A stretch of 15,021 nucleotides of DNA from contig CALHDP010000095.1 in the NCBI GenBank assembly GCA_938023085.1, positions 1 through 15,021 on the forward strand. The letters run 5' to 3'. The position numbers and the translations under genes were made by a program. Of this stretch, positions 6,559 through 13,652 are shown one piece after another. Position 1 is the stretch's first letter. Each line of letters opens with the position of its first letter. The notes beneath the pieces were generated by a model. That model was not told the DNA's origin, did no database searches, and worked only from the letters and a program-made list of their open reading frames with translations. The DNA is from an uncultured Collinsella sp. GTDB lineage: Bacteria > Actinomycetota > Coriobacteriia > Coriobacteriales > Coriobacteriaceae.

Positions 6559-6726
6559 CTATATCCGCTTGCTGCGGGCTTGCTTGAGCCAGTTCCTCTT
6601 GAAAGAGCCTATACCTCCGAAGAACTTGTTGTACGTCTCACCGTTCTCCTTGGCCTCGTACTTGACCAAGGCAAGTTCGATGGTGCAGAGGTAATCCGCC
6701 ACTTGCTCGAGGTGGTAGTCGGTCAT
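6559..6726 (-). CDS. Small hypothetical protein or 5'-truncated gene
   Basis: 55 aa from the ATG at 6726 to TAG at 6559, starting 'MTDYHLEQVADYLCTIEL' and ending basic ('KRNWLKQARSKRI'). Codon use is typical of expressed genes here (GAG, AAG, CTC, AAC, TAC) and the composition looks like a compact helical protein. I do not recognise the family. There is no Shine-Dalgarno before the ATG. The frame stays open upstream, but that sequence is antisense to the MTA/SAH nucleosidase scrap, so this may be the surviving 3' end of a broken gene. In another frame, downstream sequence ends in a lysine-rich 'KLKRKQKQRGH', possibly its tail after a frameshift. Confidence 0.4.
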   Translation of the reverse strand: MTDYHLEQVADYLCTIELALVKYEAKENGETYNKFFGGIGSFKRNWLKQARSKRI

Positions 6727-6762
6727 CGAGGTCTTGCGGCGTCGGACGACCCCTTTTGAGAG

Positions 6763-6915
6763 GACCTTGCCCACCGAGCCGTCTCGCCCACGGAACAGAA
6801 GGAGCGCATCCTCGCGACCTTCGGCGACCTGTGCTGCGAGATGGAGGGCTGCACCATCGCGCAGGGCCCTTTCCAAAGCGAAGTGTCGAGCCGAAGTGTT
6901 GAGCGTCGGCCCTGA
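6763..6915 (+). pseudogene. MTA/SAH nucleosidase remnant
   Basis: One plus-strand frame reads 'TEQKERILATFGDLCCEMEGCTIAQ' over 6790-6864 (quoted as two adjoining pieces: TEQKERILATFG, DLCCEMEGCTIAQ). The block 'EQK-x-R-I-x-x-x-F ... EMEG-x-x-I-A' is the substrate-binding Met-Glu motif region of 5'-methylthioadenosine/S-adenosylhomocysteine nucleosidases. The sequence on both sides does not continue the family, and the frame closes at 6913-6915. A short internal scrap, not a functional enzyme. Confidence 0.5.
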
Positions 6916-7014
6916 ATGTTCAATGGCCGTTGTTTTCTGCCCCTCAAGTGGTGAACTTCTCCTCGGGGCTGTTGATTCCCCCCACGCGCCCCCTTCCGTT
7001 CTCTGTGTTCCCCT

Positions 7015-7036
7015 TATACTCCTTGTACAAGGAGGT
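7015..7036 (+). promoter_or_regulatory. Palindrome across -10 edge and SD of the LevR-like gene
   Basis: A perfect 16-bp palindrome, CTCCTTGTACAAGGAG, lies at 7019-7034. Its left edge overlaps a TATACT -10-like hexamer (7015-7020), and its right half is part of the AAGGAGGT Shine-Dalgarno (7029-7036), 8 nt before the ATG at 7045. Either a repressor operator or an RNA hairpin hiding the SD would give tight control. No good -35 hexamer is visible. Confidence 0.45.
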
Positions 7037-7044
7037 AAGAAGTC

Positions 7045-9786
7045 ATGGACAAGACCGCACAGGACAGCTTGGCAAAGAAGCCCGTCGACATGAGGGACAG
7101 GATTCTCGAGCATCTCGAGGCCCTCACCTCTGCCGTCTCGCTCGACGACCTTGCCCGTCTGTCCACCTCCGACATCGCCGAGACACTCATCATCTCCAGG
7201 AGTCTGGCGAGCCAGTACCTCAACGACCTTGTTCGCGCCGGCCTTGTGGTTAAGGTGGCGGGCAGGCCTGTCCGTTATTTTCATCGCCGCGCGTTCCAGA
7301 AGCGTTTTCAGGTAAAGCTCTCTGCAAGCGAGTACGCCTCGCTCGCCGACCTCATCCAGGCGACGGGAATCGCCGATCACCGCGACTTCGCGCGTGCCGT
7401 GGGCTTCGACCTGAGCCTCAGCTCCGTTGTCGAGCAGTGCAAGGCTGCGGTTCAGTACCCTCCGTTTGGCCTACCCATCCTCTTGAGCGGCGGCGTGGGT
7501 GTCGGTAAGTCTTTCCTTTCTCGCCTTGTGTACGAGTACGGCAAGAACCAGGGCTTGCTGTCCCGCGACTCCTCCTATGTGCGCATCGACTGCGCCGGGG
7601 TCCCGGACGCCGCCTCGTTCAACGGGCTTCTTGACGAGTCGATCGCGAAATCGCGCGGGGGTGTGGTTTTTGTCAACGGCATCGAGGCACTCTCTCCCTC
7701 TGCGATGGAGCACTGCCTTGCGACGGCCCTCGGGCTCGATGCCTCCCAGGATGCGCCGCGCGCTCGCCTCGTTCTTTCGACGACGCTTTCCGCCGATGAC
7801 CTGAAGGTTTCCTCGGCCTACAGCAAAATGCCCATCTGTGCCCGCGTCCCCTCACTCAAGGAGCGGACCCCCGAGGAGCGCGAGGATCTCATCTTGAGCT
7901 TCCTGCGCAGCGAGGGGTGCCGAATCGGTTCTGATGTGAAGATCAGCCGCGGCGCATACCGTTGCCTCGTGAACGCGGACTTTTCCGATAACATCGCCGG
8001 CTTGCGCGCCTGCGTGACGAACTGCTGCGCCAAAGCGTTCCTCAATCGCGAGGGCGACTACGTCGTCGTTCGCCCGTATCTTCTTCCCAGCGGGCTCCTC
8101 TCCTCCGCGCAGATCGATCAACAGCCCGACGATGGCGTTCTGATCGACGCGTCCCTGGATGCCGCCGAGAGCACAGGGCCGGTCGAGCAGGCGCTCGATG
8201 CCCTGTGCTCTCTCGATGAGCGATTCTGCGCCGGGGAGCTCTCTGTCTCCGAGCTCGTCTCGCAAGCTGTCTCCGCTGTGCGCGGCGTTGAGGATCACTT
8301 GATCTTCGGCCGCGGCGTTACCTCCTCGAGGTCGCGCGCCTTCGAGCGTATCGTGGGCGCGGTCCTTGCCGACGCAGGCTCTTCTTATGGCATCGAGCTT
8401 TCGAGGAAGGTCGCTTTTCTGCTGGCCCAGGAGATTTGCCTGCAGTTGTGGCCGGGCATCGGCCTGGCTAAGCGAAAGTCTGCCTGTGCGGAGCAAATCT
8501 CCCATCTCCTCGGTGCCGTGACCTCCGAATTGCCGTTTGCCTCGAGCGTCTCCGATCAGGTCGCCGCAGACGTGGAAGGGGCGCTGGGAATCTCGCTCGA
8601 TCACTTCACGAAGACGCTTCTGACGCTGTGCGTCGCATCGGAGTCTCGCGACGCGAAGGCCCTTCGAACGCTCTGCGTCATCTTGTCCCACGGCTACTCA
8701 ACGGCGACGAGCATCGCCGACGCGGCGAACCGTATGCTCGGCATGCATGTGTACGAGGCGGTCGACATGCCCTACGACCAGCAGCTGAAGGACATCGTCG
8801 GTCCGCTCCAGCGCCTCGTCGACCGCCATTCCTACTGCACCGGGGTCGTGTTCCTCGTCGACATGGGCTCCTTGGAGGAGGCCTATAAGGCCCTCGAGAA
8901 CGTTACCGACTCCACTATCGGCGTGGTGAACAACGTCTCTACCGGGCTCGCGCTCGAGATCGGGGTCGGGCTGCTCGGCGGCAAGTCCATCGCCGAGGTT
9001 CTTGGCGATGCGACCGCCGCGTGCGTGACGCACTGCAAGGTGATCGAGCGCGTCAACCGTGAGGACGCCATCGTCTTCTGCTCCGAGTCCGGGGTCGACG
9101 CCGCGGAGAGGATACGCCAGCTCGTCTCGCAGAGCCTCCCGCGCACCATAGGCGCACGCCTGCTCACGAGGCCCTTCAAGCAGCTCGTCACGAACGGGTC
9201 GAACGACGCCGTTTTCTCCGAGCACCGCGTCTGCGCCGTCATCGGCACGGGAGACCCCGGGATTGCCTCCGTCCCCTTCGTCGCCCTCGAAGACATTATG
9301 TCGACGGCGTCCGCCTCGAAGGTCGATGCCGTGTTCGGCAGGTGGCTTGACGCTTCCGAGCTCTCTTCTTTCCACGAGAAGCTGCTTTCGAACATGACGC
9401 TGCAGAACGTTATCCGCTCCATCACCATCCTCGACCCGGAGCGGCTATTCCACGAGATCGAGAGCGCCGTGCACGAGCTTCAGCGCAGAACGGGCGAGAA
9501 GATCGGCAGCAACGCCATCATCGGGCTGTACGTTCACCTCTGTTGCCTCGTTGAGCGCCTCGTCACCCGCAACCCCATCGAGACCTACGTCGGCCAGGAT
9601 CGCTTCGAGGAAGAGCACACCGACTTCATCGAGTCCTTCAGGCAGAGTTTCTCGAGCATCTCGACGCGCTATCGCGTGGAGGTTCCTGTAAGCGAGATCG
9701 CCTACGTCTTCGACTACATCAGCGTGAGCGCCGCCCCGGCGCGAGAGGAGCGTCTCGGCTCCTCGAGCCTCCTGTTCGACGAGTGA
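7045..9786 (+). CDS. LevR-like PRD transcriptional regulator with degenerate AAA+ domain
   Basis: 913 aa; ATG at 7045 with AAGGAGGT 8 nt upstream. Order: N-terminal winged helix (about 15-85, ending 'GRPVRYFHR'); AAA+ domain (about 110-350) with Walker A GGVGVGKS (149-156); a poorly conserved PRD-like helical region (about 380-530); an EIIA-Man-like domain with its phosphorylatable His (H549 in 'LSHGYST'); an EIIB-like segment ('VIGTGDPGIASVPF'); and a C-terminal PRD with H831 ('LYVHLCCLVERL'). LevR proteins activate mannose-family PTS operons through PTS phosphorylation of such His residues. Odd: Walker B reads FVNGIEAL, with N211-G212 replacing Asp-Glu, and the GAFTGA loop that contacts sigma-54 is absent. 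It stands directly upstream of the PTS operon in the same direction and is its likely regulator. Confidence 0.85.
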   Translation: MDKTAQDSLAKKPVDMRDRILEHLEALTSAVSLDDLARLSTSDIAETLIISRSLASQYLNDLVRAGLVVKVAGRPVRYFHRRAFQKRFQVKLSASEYASLADLIQATGIADHRDFARAVGFDLSLSSVVEQCKAAVQYPPFGLPILLSGGVGVGKSFLSRLVYEYGKNQGLLSRDSSYVRIDCAGVPDAASFNGLLDESIAKSRGGVVFVNGIEALSPSAMEHCLATALGLDASQDAPRARLVLSTTLSADDLKVSSAYSKMPICARVPSLKERTPEEREDLILSFLRSEGCRIGSDVKISRGAYRCLVNADFSDNIAGLRACVTNCCAKAFLNREGDYVVVRPYLLPSGLLSSAQIDQQPDDGVLIDASLDAAESTGPVEQALDALCSLDERFCAGELSVSELVSQAVSAVRGVEDHLIFGRGVTSSRSRAFERIVGAVLADAGSSYGIELSRKVAFLLAQEICLQLWPGIGLAKRKSACAEQISHLLGAVTSELPFASSVSDQVAADVEGALGISLDHFTKTLLTLCVASESRDAKALRTLCVILSHGYSTATSIADAANRMLGMHVYEAVDMPYDQQLKDIVGPLQRLVDRHSYCTGVVFLVDMGSLEEAYKALENVTDSTIGVVNNVSTGLALEIGVGLLGGKSIAEVLGDATAACVTHCKVIERVNREDAIVFCSESGVDAAERIRQLVSQSLPRTIGARLLTRPFKQLVTNGSNDAVFSEHRVCAVIGTGDPGIASVPFVALEDIMSTASASKVDAVFGRWLDASELSSFHEKLLSNMTLQNVIRSITILDPERLFHEIESAVHELQRRTGEKIGSNAIIGLYVHLCCLVERLVTRNPIETYVGQDRFEEEHTDFIESFRQSFSSISTRYRVEVPVSEIAYVFDYISVSAAPAREERLGSSSLLFDE

Positions 9787-9835
9787 CCCCCGCGCCGTCA
9801 CGAGCTGACCGCGCGTCTTCAATAATCCGATAACC

Positions 9836-9868
9836 CCTTGCCCGGCGCGAATCCGGATAGCGCCAAGG
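9836..9868 (+). promoter_or_regulatory. Inverted repeat in the PTS operon leader
   Basis: The 120-bp gap between regulator and EIIB holds CCTT-N4-GGCGC (9836-9848) and GCGCC-AAGG (9860-9868), nine pairs interrupted by a 4-nt bulge, with an 11-nt loop. It is the only marked symmetry before the operon and a candidate operator or leader hairpin. I see no sigma-54 -24/-12 element (GG-N10-GC) properly placed and no strong -35/-10 pair. Confidence 0.3.
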
Positions 9869-9906
9869 CAGTACCGAACGTAAGACTTGATTTGATAGGA
9901 GCAAAC

Positions 9907-10380
9907 ATGAGTGTTGTTATGGCACGAATCGACAATCGCCTGCTTCACGGCATCATCGTGACGCAGTGGGCCCCGGTGTCGGGCGCAACCCGCGTCATGG
10001 TCGTCGATGACAAGGTCGCCGGCGATGAGGTCCTGAAGTCCACCATGAGGATGGCGCGCCCCGCGGGCATGGCCGTCTCGATCATCTCTGAGGAGACCGC
10101 GCTCAAGAACTTCGCGGCGGGCAAGTACGACCGCGAGAAGGTCTTTGTCATCGCTAAGGAGCCCGAGACGATCCTTCACCTGGCCGAGTCGGGCGTCGAG
10201 TTCCCGTCGCTGATCGTCGGCGGCTCTCTTGTCAAGGAGGACGGCGTCCAGCTCACCCAGCGCGCCTATGCCTCCGCCGAGAACGTCCAGAGCTACAAGG
10301 CGCTCATCGCCCGCGGCGTCAAGGTGACGGCACAGTTCGTGCCCGCCGACAAGCCCGTCTCCGTCGCCGACCTCATCTAA
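9907..10380 (+). CDS. PTS mannose/fructose/sorbose-family EIIB
   Basis: 157 aa. The start is the ATG at 9907, with AGGAG 5 nt upstream; the frame opens earlier but without similarity. The N-terminus 'MARIDNRLLHGIIVTQW' is the EIIB-Man/Lev/Sor phosphorylation site, with H14 as the phosphohistidine. The rest follows the family: 'VMVVDDKVAGDE', 'MRMARPAGMAVSI', 'PSLIVGGS' and 'VKVTAQFVPADKP'. Cytoplasmic, it passes phosphate from EIIA to the sugar bound by EIIC/EIID. The length fits a stand-alone IIB, not a IIAB fusion. First gene of the operon; its TAA forms part of the SD for EIIC. Confidence 0.92.
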   Translation: MSVVMARIDNRLLHGIIVTQWAPVSGATRVMVVDDKVAGDEVLKSTMRMARPAGMAVSIISEETALKNFAAGKYDREKVFVIAKEPETILHLAESGVEFPSLIVGGSLVKEDGVQLTQRAYASAENVQSYKALIARGVKVTAQFVPADKPVSVADLI

Positions 10381-10389
10381 GGAGGGATC

Positions 10390-11175
10390 ATGGTCAACTT
10401 CACTATCCTGCAGGTCGTCCTTTTGACCCTGCTGGCCTTCATCAAGCACGTGGACTACTACGGCATCCCGATGATCTTCGTCAACTATGCCGTTTTCTGG
10501 GGCCTTATCACCGGCGTCGTCATGGGCGACTGGCAGACCGGCCTCGTCATCGGCGGCACCATCCAGCTCATGCAGCTCGGCGTCGCGGGCTTCGGCGGCT
10601 CGTCGATTCCCGACTACGGCACGATGGCCATCATCGCCACCGCCTACGGCGTGACCCTGGGCGCGGACACGGGCCTCGCCATCGGCCTGCCGGTCGGCAT
10701 GCTCGGCATCCAGCTCGACGTCATCGTCAAGATCCTCAACGGCTTCGTCGTGGAGAAGTCCCAGAAGCTCTGCAACGAGGGCAAGTTCAAGCAGATGAAC
10801 GCCATCCTGTGGGTCTGCCCCGCGCTCTTCGGTCTGTGCGCCGCCCTGCCCGTCTTTGTTTCCGTGACGCTCGGCCAGCCCGCCGTCAACTGGCTCCTCG
10901 AGGTCATGCCCCAGTGGTTCCTCTCCGGCCTCACCCTCGCCGGCAAGATGCTCCCGGCCGTCGGCATCGCCATGCTGCTTCGCTACATGCCCACCGCTAA
11001 GTACTTCCAGTACCTGCTCGCCGGCTTCTTCCTCTCGGCCTTCCTGAACGTGCCCATCATCGGTGCCGCCATCGTCGGCGTTGCCCTCGCGATCGCGTTC
11101 TACCAGCGCGCCGAGAGGGACACCGAGCTCGCCGCCCACGCTTCCGCAGACGCCTTCATCGGAGAGGATGAGTAA
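10390..11175 (+). CDS. PTS mannose-family EIIC permease
   Basis: 261 aa, strongly hydrophobic, with the mannose-family IIC pattern: first helix 'ILQVVLLTLLAFIKHVDYYG', then 'GLITGVVMGDWQTGLVIGGTIQLMQLGV', 'IPDYGTMAIIATAYGV' and 'AIGLPVGMLGIQLDV'. Together with EIID it forms the membrane channel that binds and translocates the sugar. The ATG at 10390 follows TAAGGAGGGATC, so the SD overlaps the EIIB stop codon and the two are probably translationally coupled. The C-terminal tail (about 240-261) is charged and cytoplasmic. Sugar specificity cannot be read from the sequence alone. Confidence 0.92.
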   Translation: MVNFTILQVVLLTLLAFIKHVDYYGIPMIFVNYAVFWGLITGVVMGDWQTGLVIGGTIQLMQLGVAGFGGSSIPDYGTMAIIATAYGVTLGADTGLAIGLPVGMLGIQLDVIVKILNGFVVEKSQKLCNEGKFKQMNAILWVCPALFGLCAALPVFVSVTLGQPAVNWLLEVMPQWFLSGLTLAGKMLPAVGIAMLLRYMPTAKYFQYLLAGFFLSAFLNVPIIGAAIVGVALAIAFYQRAERDTELAAHASADAFIGEDE

Positions 11176-11177
11176 CC

Positions 11178-12011
11178 ATGGAAAACGAGAACATCACCGC
11201 CGTCGCCGAGGGCAAGCCCTCCGGCTATAAGGTCACCAAGAAGGACCTGCGCAACGCGAACTGGCGCTGGCTCATGAGCGTGTGCACCTTCAACTACCAG
11301 ACCCAGCAGGGCGCCTCGGTCGCCTACGCCCTCTCGCCGATCCTGAGGAAGATCTACACGAACGACGAGGACTATAAGCAAGCGCTCAACAACCACTTCC
11401 GCTACTACAACACCCAGCCTTGGCTCGCCGCCATCATCCTCGGTGCCTGCGTGGCCATGGAGGAGCGTGACGGCCTCGCGGCGGCGGACGCCGTCCAAGA
11501 CCTGAAGATCGGCACCATGGGACCGCTCGCCGGCGTCGGCGACTCCCTGCTCATGACCATGATCCCGACCATCATGGGCTCCATCGCCGCCTACATGGCC
11601 ATCGAGGGCAACCCCGTGGGAGCCGGCATCTGGTTCGCGCTCATCCTGGCCATCTTCTGGGTCCGCATGCACGCCCTCGAGTTCGGCTACAAGCAGGGTG
11701 TGAAGCTCGTCACCGACTTCAGCGAGAAGCTTCCCAACCTCACTGCCGCCGCCTCCGTGCTCGGCCTCACCGTGGTCGGCTGCCTCATCGCCTCGGTCAT
11801 CGGCGTCACCTGCCCGATTAGCTTCAGCTTCGGCGACGTCTCGATGGAGATTCAGCCGCTGCTCGACAAGATCCTGCCTGCCATGATCCCCGCCGCCATC
11901 ACGGGAAGCGCGTATTACCTTCTTACCAAGAAGAACGCGAGCATGACGGCCCTCATCCTCGTGGTGATCGTCCTCGCGATGGTCGCCTCCGCCGCTGGCA
12001 TCCTCGCCTAG
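11178..12011 (+). CDS. PTS mannose-family EIID permease
   Basis: 277 aa. Family features: 'KKDLRNANWRWLMSVCTFNYQTQQG' near the start (IID proteins have L-x-x-x-x-WR and FNYERMQ-type sequences here), 'YYNTQPWLAAIILGACVAMEE', 'IGTMGPLAGVGDSLLMTMIPTIMGSIAA', 'EFGYKQGVKLV' and a C-terminal transmembrane helix. It pairs with EIIC in the membrane. The ATG is 2 nt after the EIIC stop, with GGAGAGGATGAG acting as a loose ribosome site inside the end of EIIC. The MQ of the usual 'NYERMQ' appears here as QTQQ, a minor family variant. Confidence 0.92.
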   Translation: MENENITAVAEGKPSGYKVTKKDLRNANWRWLMSVCTFNYQTQQGASVAYALSPILRKIYTNDEDYKQALNNHFRYYNTQPWLAAIILGACVAMEERDGLAAADAVQDLKIGTMGPLAGVGDSLLMTMIPTIMGSIAAYMAIEGNPVGAGIWFALILAIFWVRMHALEFGYKQGVKLVTDFSEKLPNLTAAASVLGLTVVGCLIASVIGVTCPISFSFGDVSMEIQPLLDKILPAMIPAAITGSAYYLLTKKNASMTALILVVIVLAMVASAAGILA

Positions 12012-12037
12012 CTTCGACCCAAGAGATTGGTGAATCA

Positions 12038-12436
12038 ATGAGAAAGATAGTTGTGGCGAGCCATTCCCTTCTCGCCCAGGGCTTCAAGGACACCCTCGAG
12101 TTCCTTACGGGTAAGAGCGACGCCGTCAACGCCGTGTGCGCCTACGTGAACGACAACGGCGAGGGGCTCGACGCGGCGGTCGAGGCGGCTCTTTCGGGCA
12201 CTGACGAGGTTGTCGTCCTCACCGACGCGCTCGGCGGCAGCGTGAACCAGCGCTTCTCCCGCTTCGCCTCCGACCGGATCCACGTGATCGCGGGTGTCAA
12301 CCTCCCGCTCGCCATGACGGTCGCGCTCGCGCGCCCCGACGAGAAACTCGACTTCGACGCCCTCGTCGACGAGGCGCGCCAGCAGATCGTCTACGTGAAC
12401 GGTGCCAGTTCCGCCGAGTGCGAAGACGACGAATAG
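12038..12436 (+). CDS. PTS mannose-family EIIA
   Basis: 132 aa, the small alpha/beta EIIA-Man fold. H9 in 'VVASHSLLAQG' is the phosphorylation site that receives phosphate from HPr; 'DEVVVLTDALGGSVNQ' is the second family block. Cytoplasmic; it phosphorylates EIIB H14 and probably also signals to the LevR-like regulator. It follows EIID after 26 nt and has a weak ribosome site (AAGAGATTGG, far from the ATG), so it may be translated less than its neighbours. EIIA encoded last among the EII genes and separately from EIIB is a common layout in Lev/Aga-type systems. Confidence 0.9.
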   Translation: MRKIVVASHSLLAQGFKDTLEFLTGKSDAVNAVCAYVNDNGEGLDAAVEAALSGTDEVVVLTDALGGSVNQRFSRFASDRIHVIAGVNLPLAMTVALARPDEKLDFDALVDEARQQIVYVNGASSAECEDDE

Positions 12437-12448
12437 AGGAGGTCGACG

Positions 12449-13573
12449 ATGAGAGAGTTCCTTAAGGACGTGTGGATGCACGGCGGTGAGGAAAGCCGCG
12501 CCATCACCCCCGAGAACATCACGGGCGAGAAGGGCCGTGCCGCCATGTCGGCCAGCCACCTCGGCGTCGGCCGCAAGGGCTCGTGCTGCGTGCCCCTTGA
12601 GTCCGGCGAGACCATCACGCTCGCGGACATCGAGGGCCCCGGCATCATCCGCCACATCTGGATGACCGTCCCCGACAAGACCGCCGCCGGCAGCTTCGTC
12701 ATGCGCGACCTCGTGCTGCGCTTCTACTGGGACGACGAGGAGACCCCCTCGGTCGAGTGCCCTGTCGGCGACTTCTTCTGCAACGGCTTCGGTGAGCGCG
12801 CCATCGTCAACTCGATGCCCATCTGCGTGAACCCGACGGGCGGCATGAACTGCTACTTCGAGATGCCCTTCAGGAAGCACGCCAAGGTCACGCTTACGAG
12901 CGAGCACCCCGGGTTCATTAAGTACATCTTCTACACGTTCAACTACGCGCTCACCGACGTGCCGGACGACGCCATGTACTTCCACGCCCGCTTTAACCGC
13001 GAGCGCAGCACTCGCAGGGGCGTCGACTATACCGTGCTCGACGGCGTGCGCGGCAAGGGCTACTACGTCGGCACCTACATGGCCCTGTGCGCCCTGGAGC
13101 GCTATTGGTGGGGCGAGGGCGAGATGAAGTTCTTCCTCGACGGCGACGAGGAGTTCCCCACGGTCACCTCGACGGGAGCCGAGGACTACTTCGGCGGTGC
13201 CTGGGCCTTCCTCGACAGGCCGCCCCACTCGCTGCCCGAGGCGCAGTGCTTCAACACGCTGTTCGCCGGCTACCCGTACCGCTCGACGCGCGACGCCACG
13301 CGCGACCGCTTCAGCGCGGGCAAGCCGAACCCGAACCCGATGCTCGCGACCAACGACGACGCGCTGCCCAGGCACGGCCTCTATAGGTGGCACCTTCCCG
13401 ACCCGATCTCGTTCAAGGAGGACCTGCGCGTGACGTTCCAGGACCTCGGCAACGACGACATCAAGCTCTACGAGCGCGAGGACGACATCTCCACCGTCGC
13501 CTACTGGTACCAAAGCGAGCCGCACGCCGTGCTCGCCCCGTTTGCCGCAAGGCAGGACCGCGTGCCCAGGTAG
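12449..13573 (+). CDS. GH172 (DUF2961) glycoside hydrolase
   Basis: 374 aa; ATG at 12449 with GAGGAGG 6 nt upstream. No signal peptide or membrane helix, so cytoplasmic. DUF2961 landmarks: 'GPGIIRHIWMTVPD', 'LRFYWDDEETPSVECPVGDFF', 'MNCYFEMPF', 'GKGYYVGTYMAL', 'YWWGEGEMKFFLDGDEEFP' and 'STGAEDYFGGAW'. DUF2961 is now family GH172, whose characterised members are alpha-D-fructofuranosidases/difructose dianhydride I synthases and arabinofuranosidases. The two carboxylates about 21 residues apart in those enzymes correspond to E223 ('WWGEGE') and E245 ('TGAEDYF') here, with one extra residue between. Placed after EIIA and before a fructokinase, it probably splits an imported fructofuranoside. Family sure; substrate inferred from context. 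Confidence 0.85.
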   Translation: MREFLKDVWMHGGEESRAITPENITGEKGRAAMSASHLGVGRKGSCCVPLESGETITLADIEGPGIIRHIWMTVPDKTAAGSFVMRDLVLRFYWDDEETPSVECPVGDFFCNGFGERAIVNSMPICVNPTGGMNCYFEMPFRKHAKVTLTSEHPGFIKYIFYTFNYALTDVPDDAMYFHARFNRERSTRRGVDYTVLDGVRGKGYYVGTYMALCALERYWWGEGEMKFFLDGDEEFPTVTSTGAEDYFGGAWAFLDRPPHSLPEAQCFNTLFAGYPYRSTRDATRDRFSAGKPNPNPMLATNDDALPRHGLYRWHLPDPISFKEDLRVTFQDLGNDDIKLYEREDDISTVAYWYQSEPHAVLAPFAARQDRVPR

Positions 13574-13600
13574 GGTCGCCTCGAAACAAGCCAACGTTAT

Positions 13601-13638
13601 GGGCGCCCGCGGTTGACCGTGACTGCGGGCGTCCCTTT
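13601..13638 (+). terminator. Hairpin between GH172 and fructokinase genes
   Basis: GGGCGCCCGC (13601-13610) pairs with GCGGGCGTCCC (13625-13635), ten pairs with one bulged T, followed only by TTTGT. This is a stable stem with a poor U-run in the 79-nt gap before the fructokinase. It may partly terminate or stabilise the upstream mRNA 3' end, lowering fructokinase expression relative to the PTS genes. Confidence 0.5.
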
Positions 13639-13652
13639 GTAAGGAGGATCAC

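Noticed and set aside
9787..9906. Sigma-54 (-24/-12) promoter for the PTS operon
   Set aside because: No properly spaced GG-N10-GC element with family-like context was found, and the regulator lacks the GAFTGA loop.
9445..11139. 564-codon minus-strand open frame
   Set aside because: It is antisense to the end of the regulator, EIIB and EIIC. Its product is Asp/Glu/His/Gly-rich low-complexity sequence, as expected from the reverse complement of high-GC genes.
12035..13594. 519-codon minus-strand open frame
   Set aside because: Antisense shadow of EIIA and GH172, without domains; the plus-strand genes are well supported.
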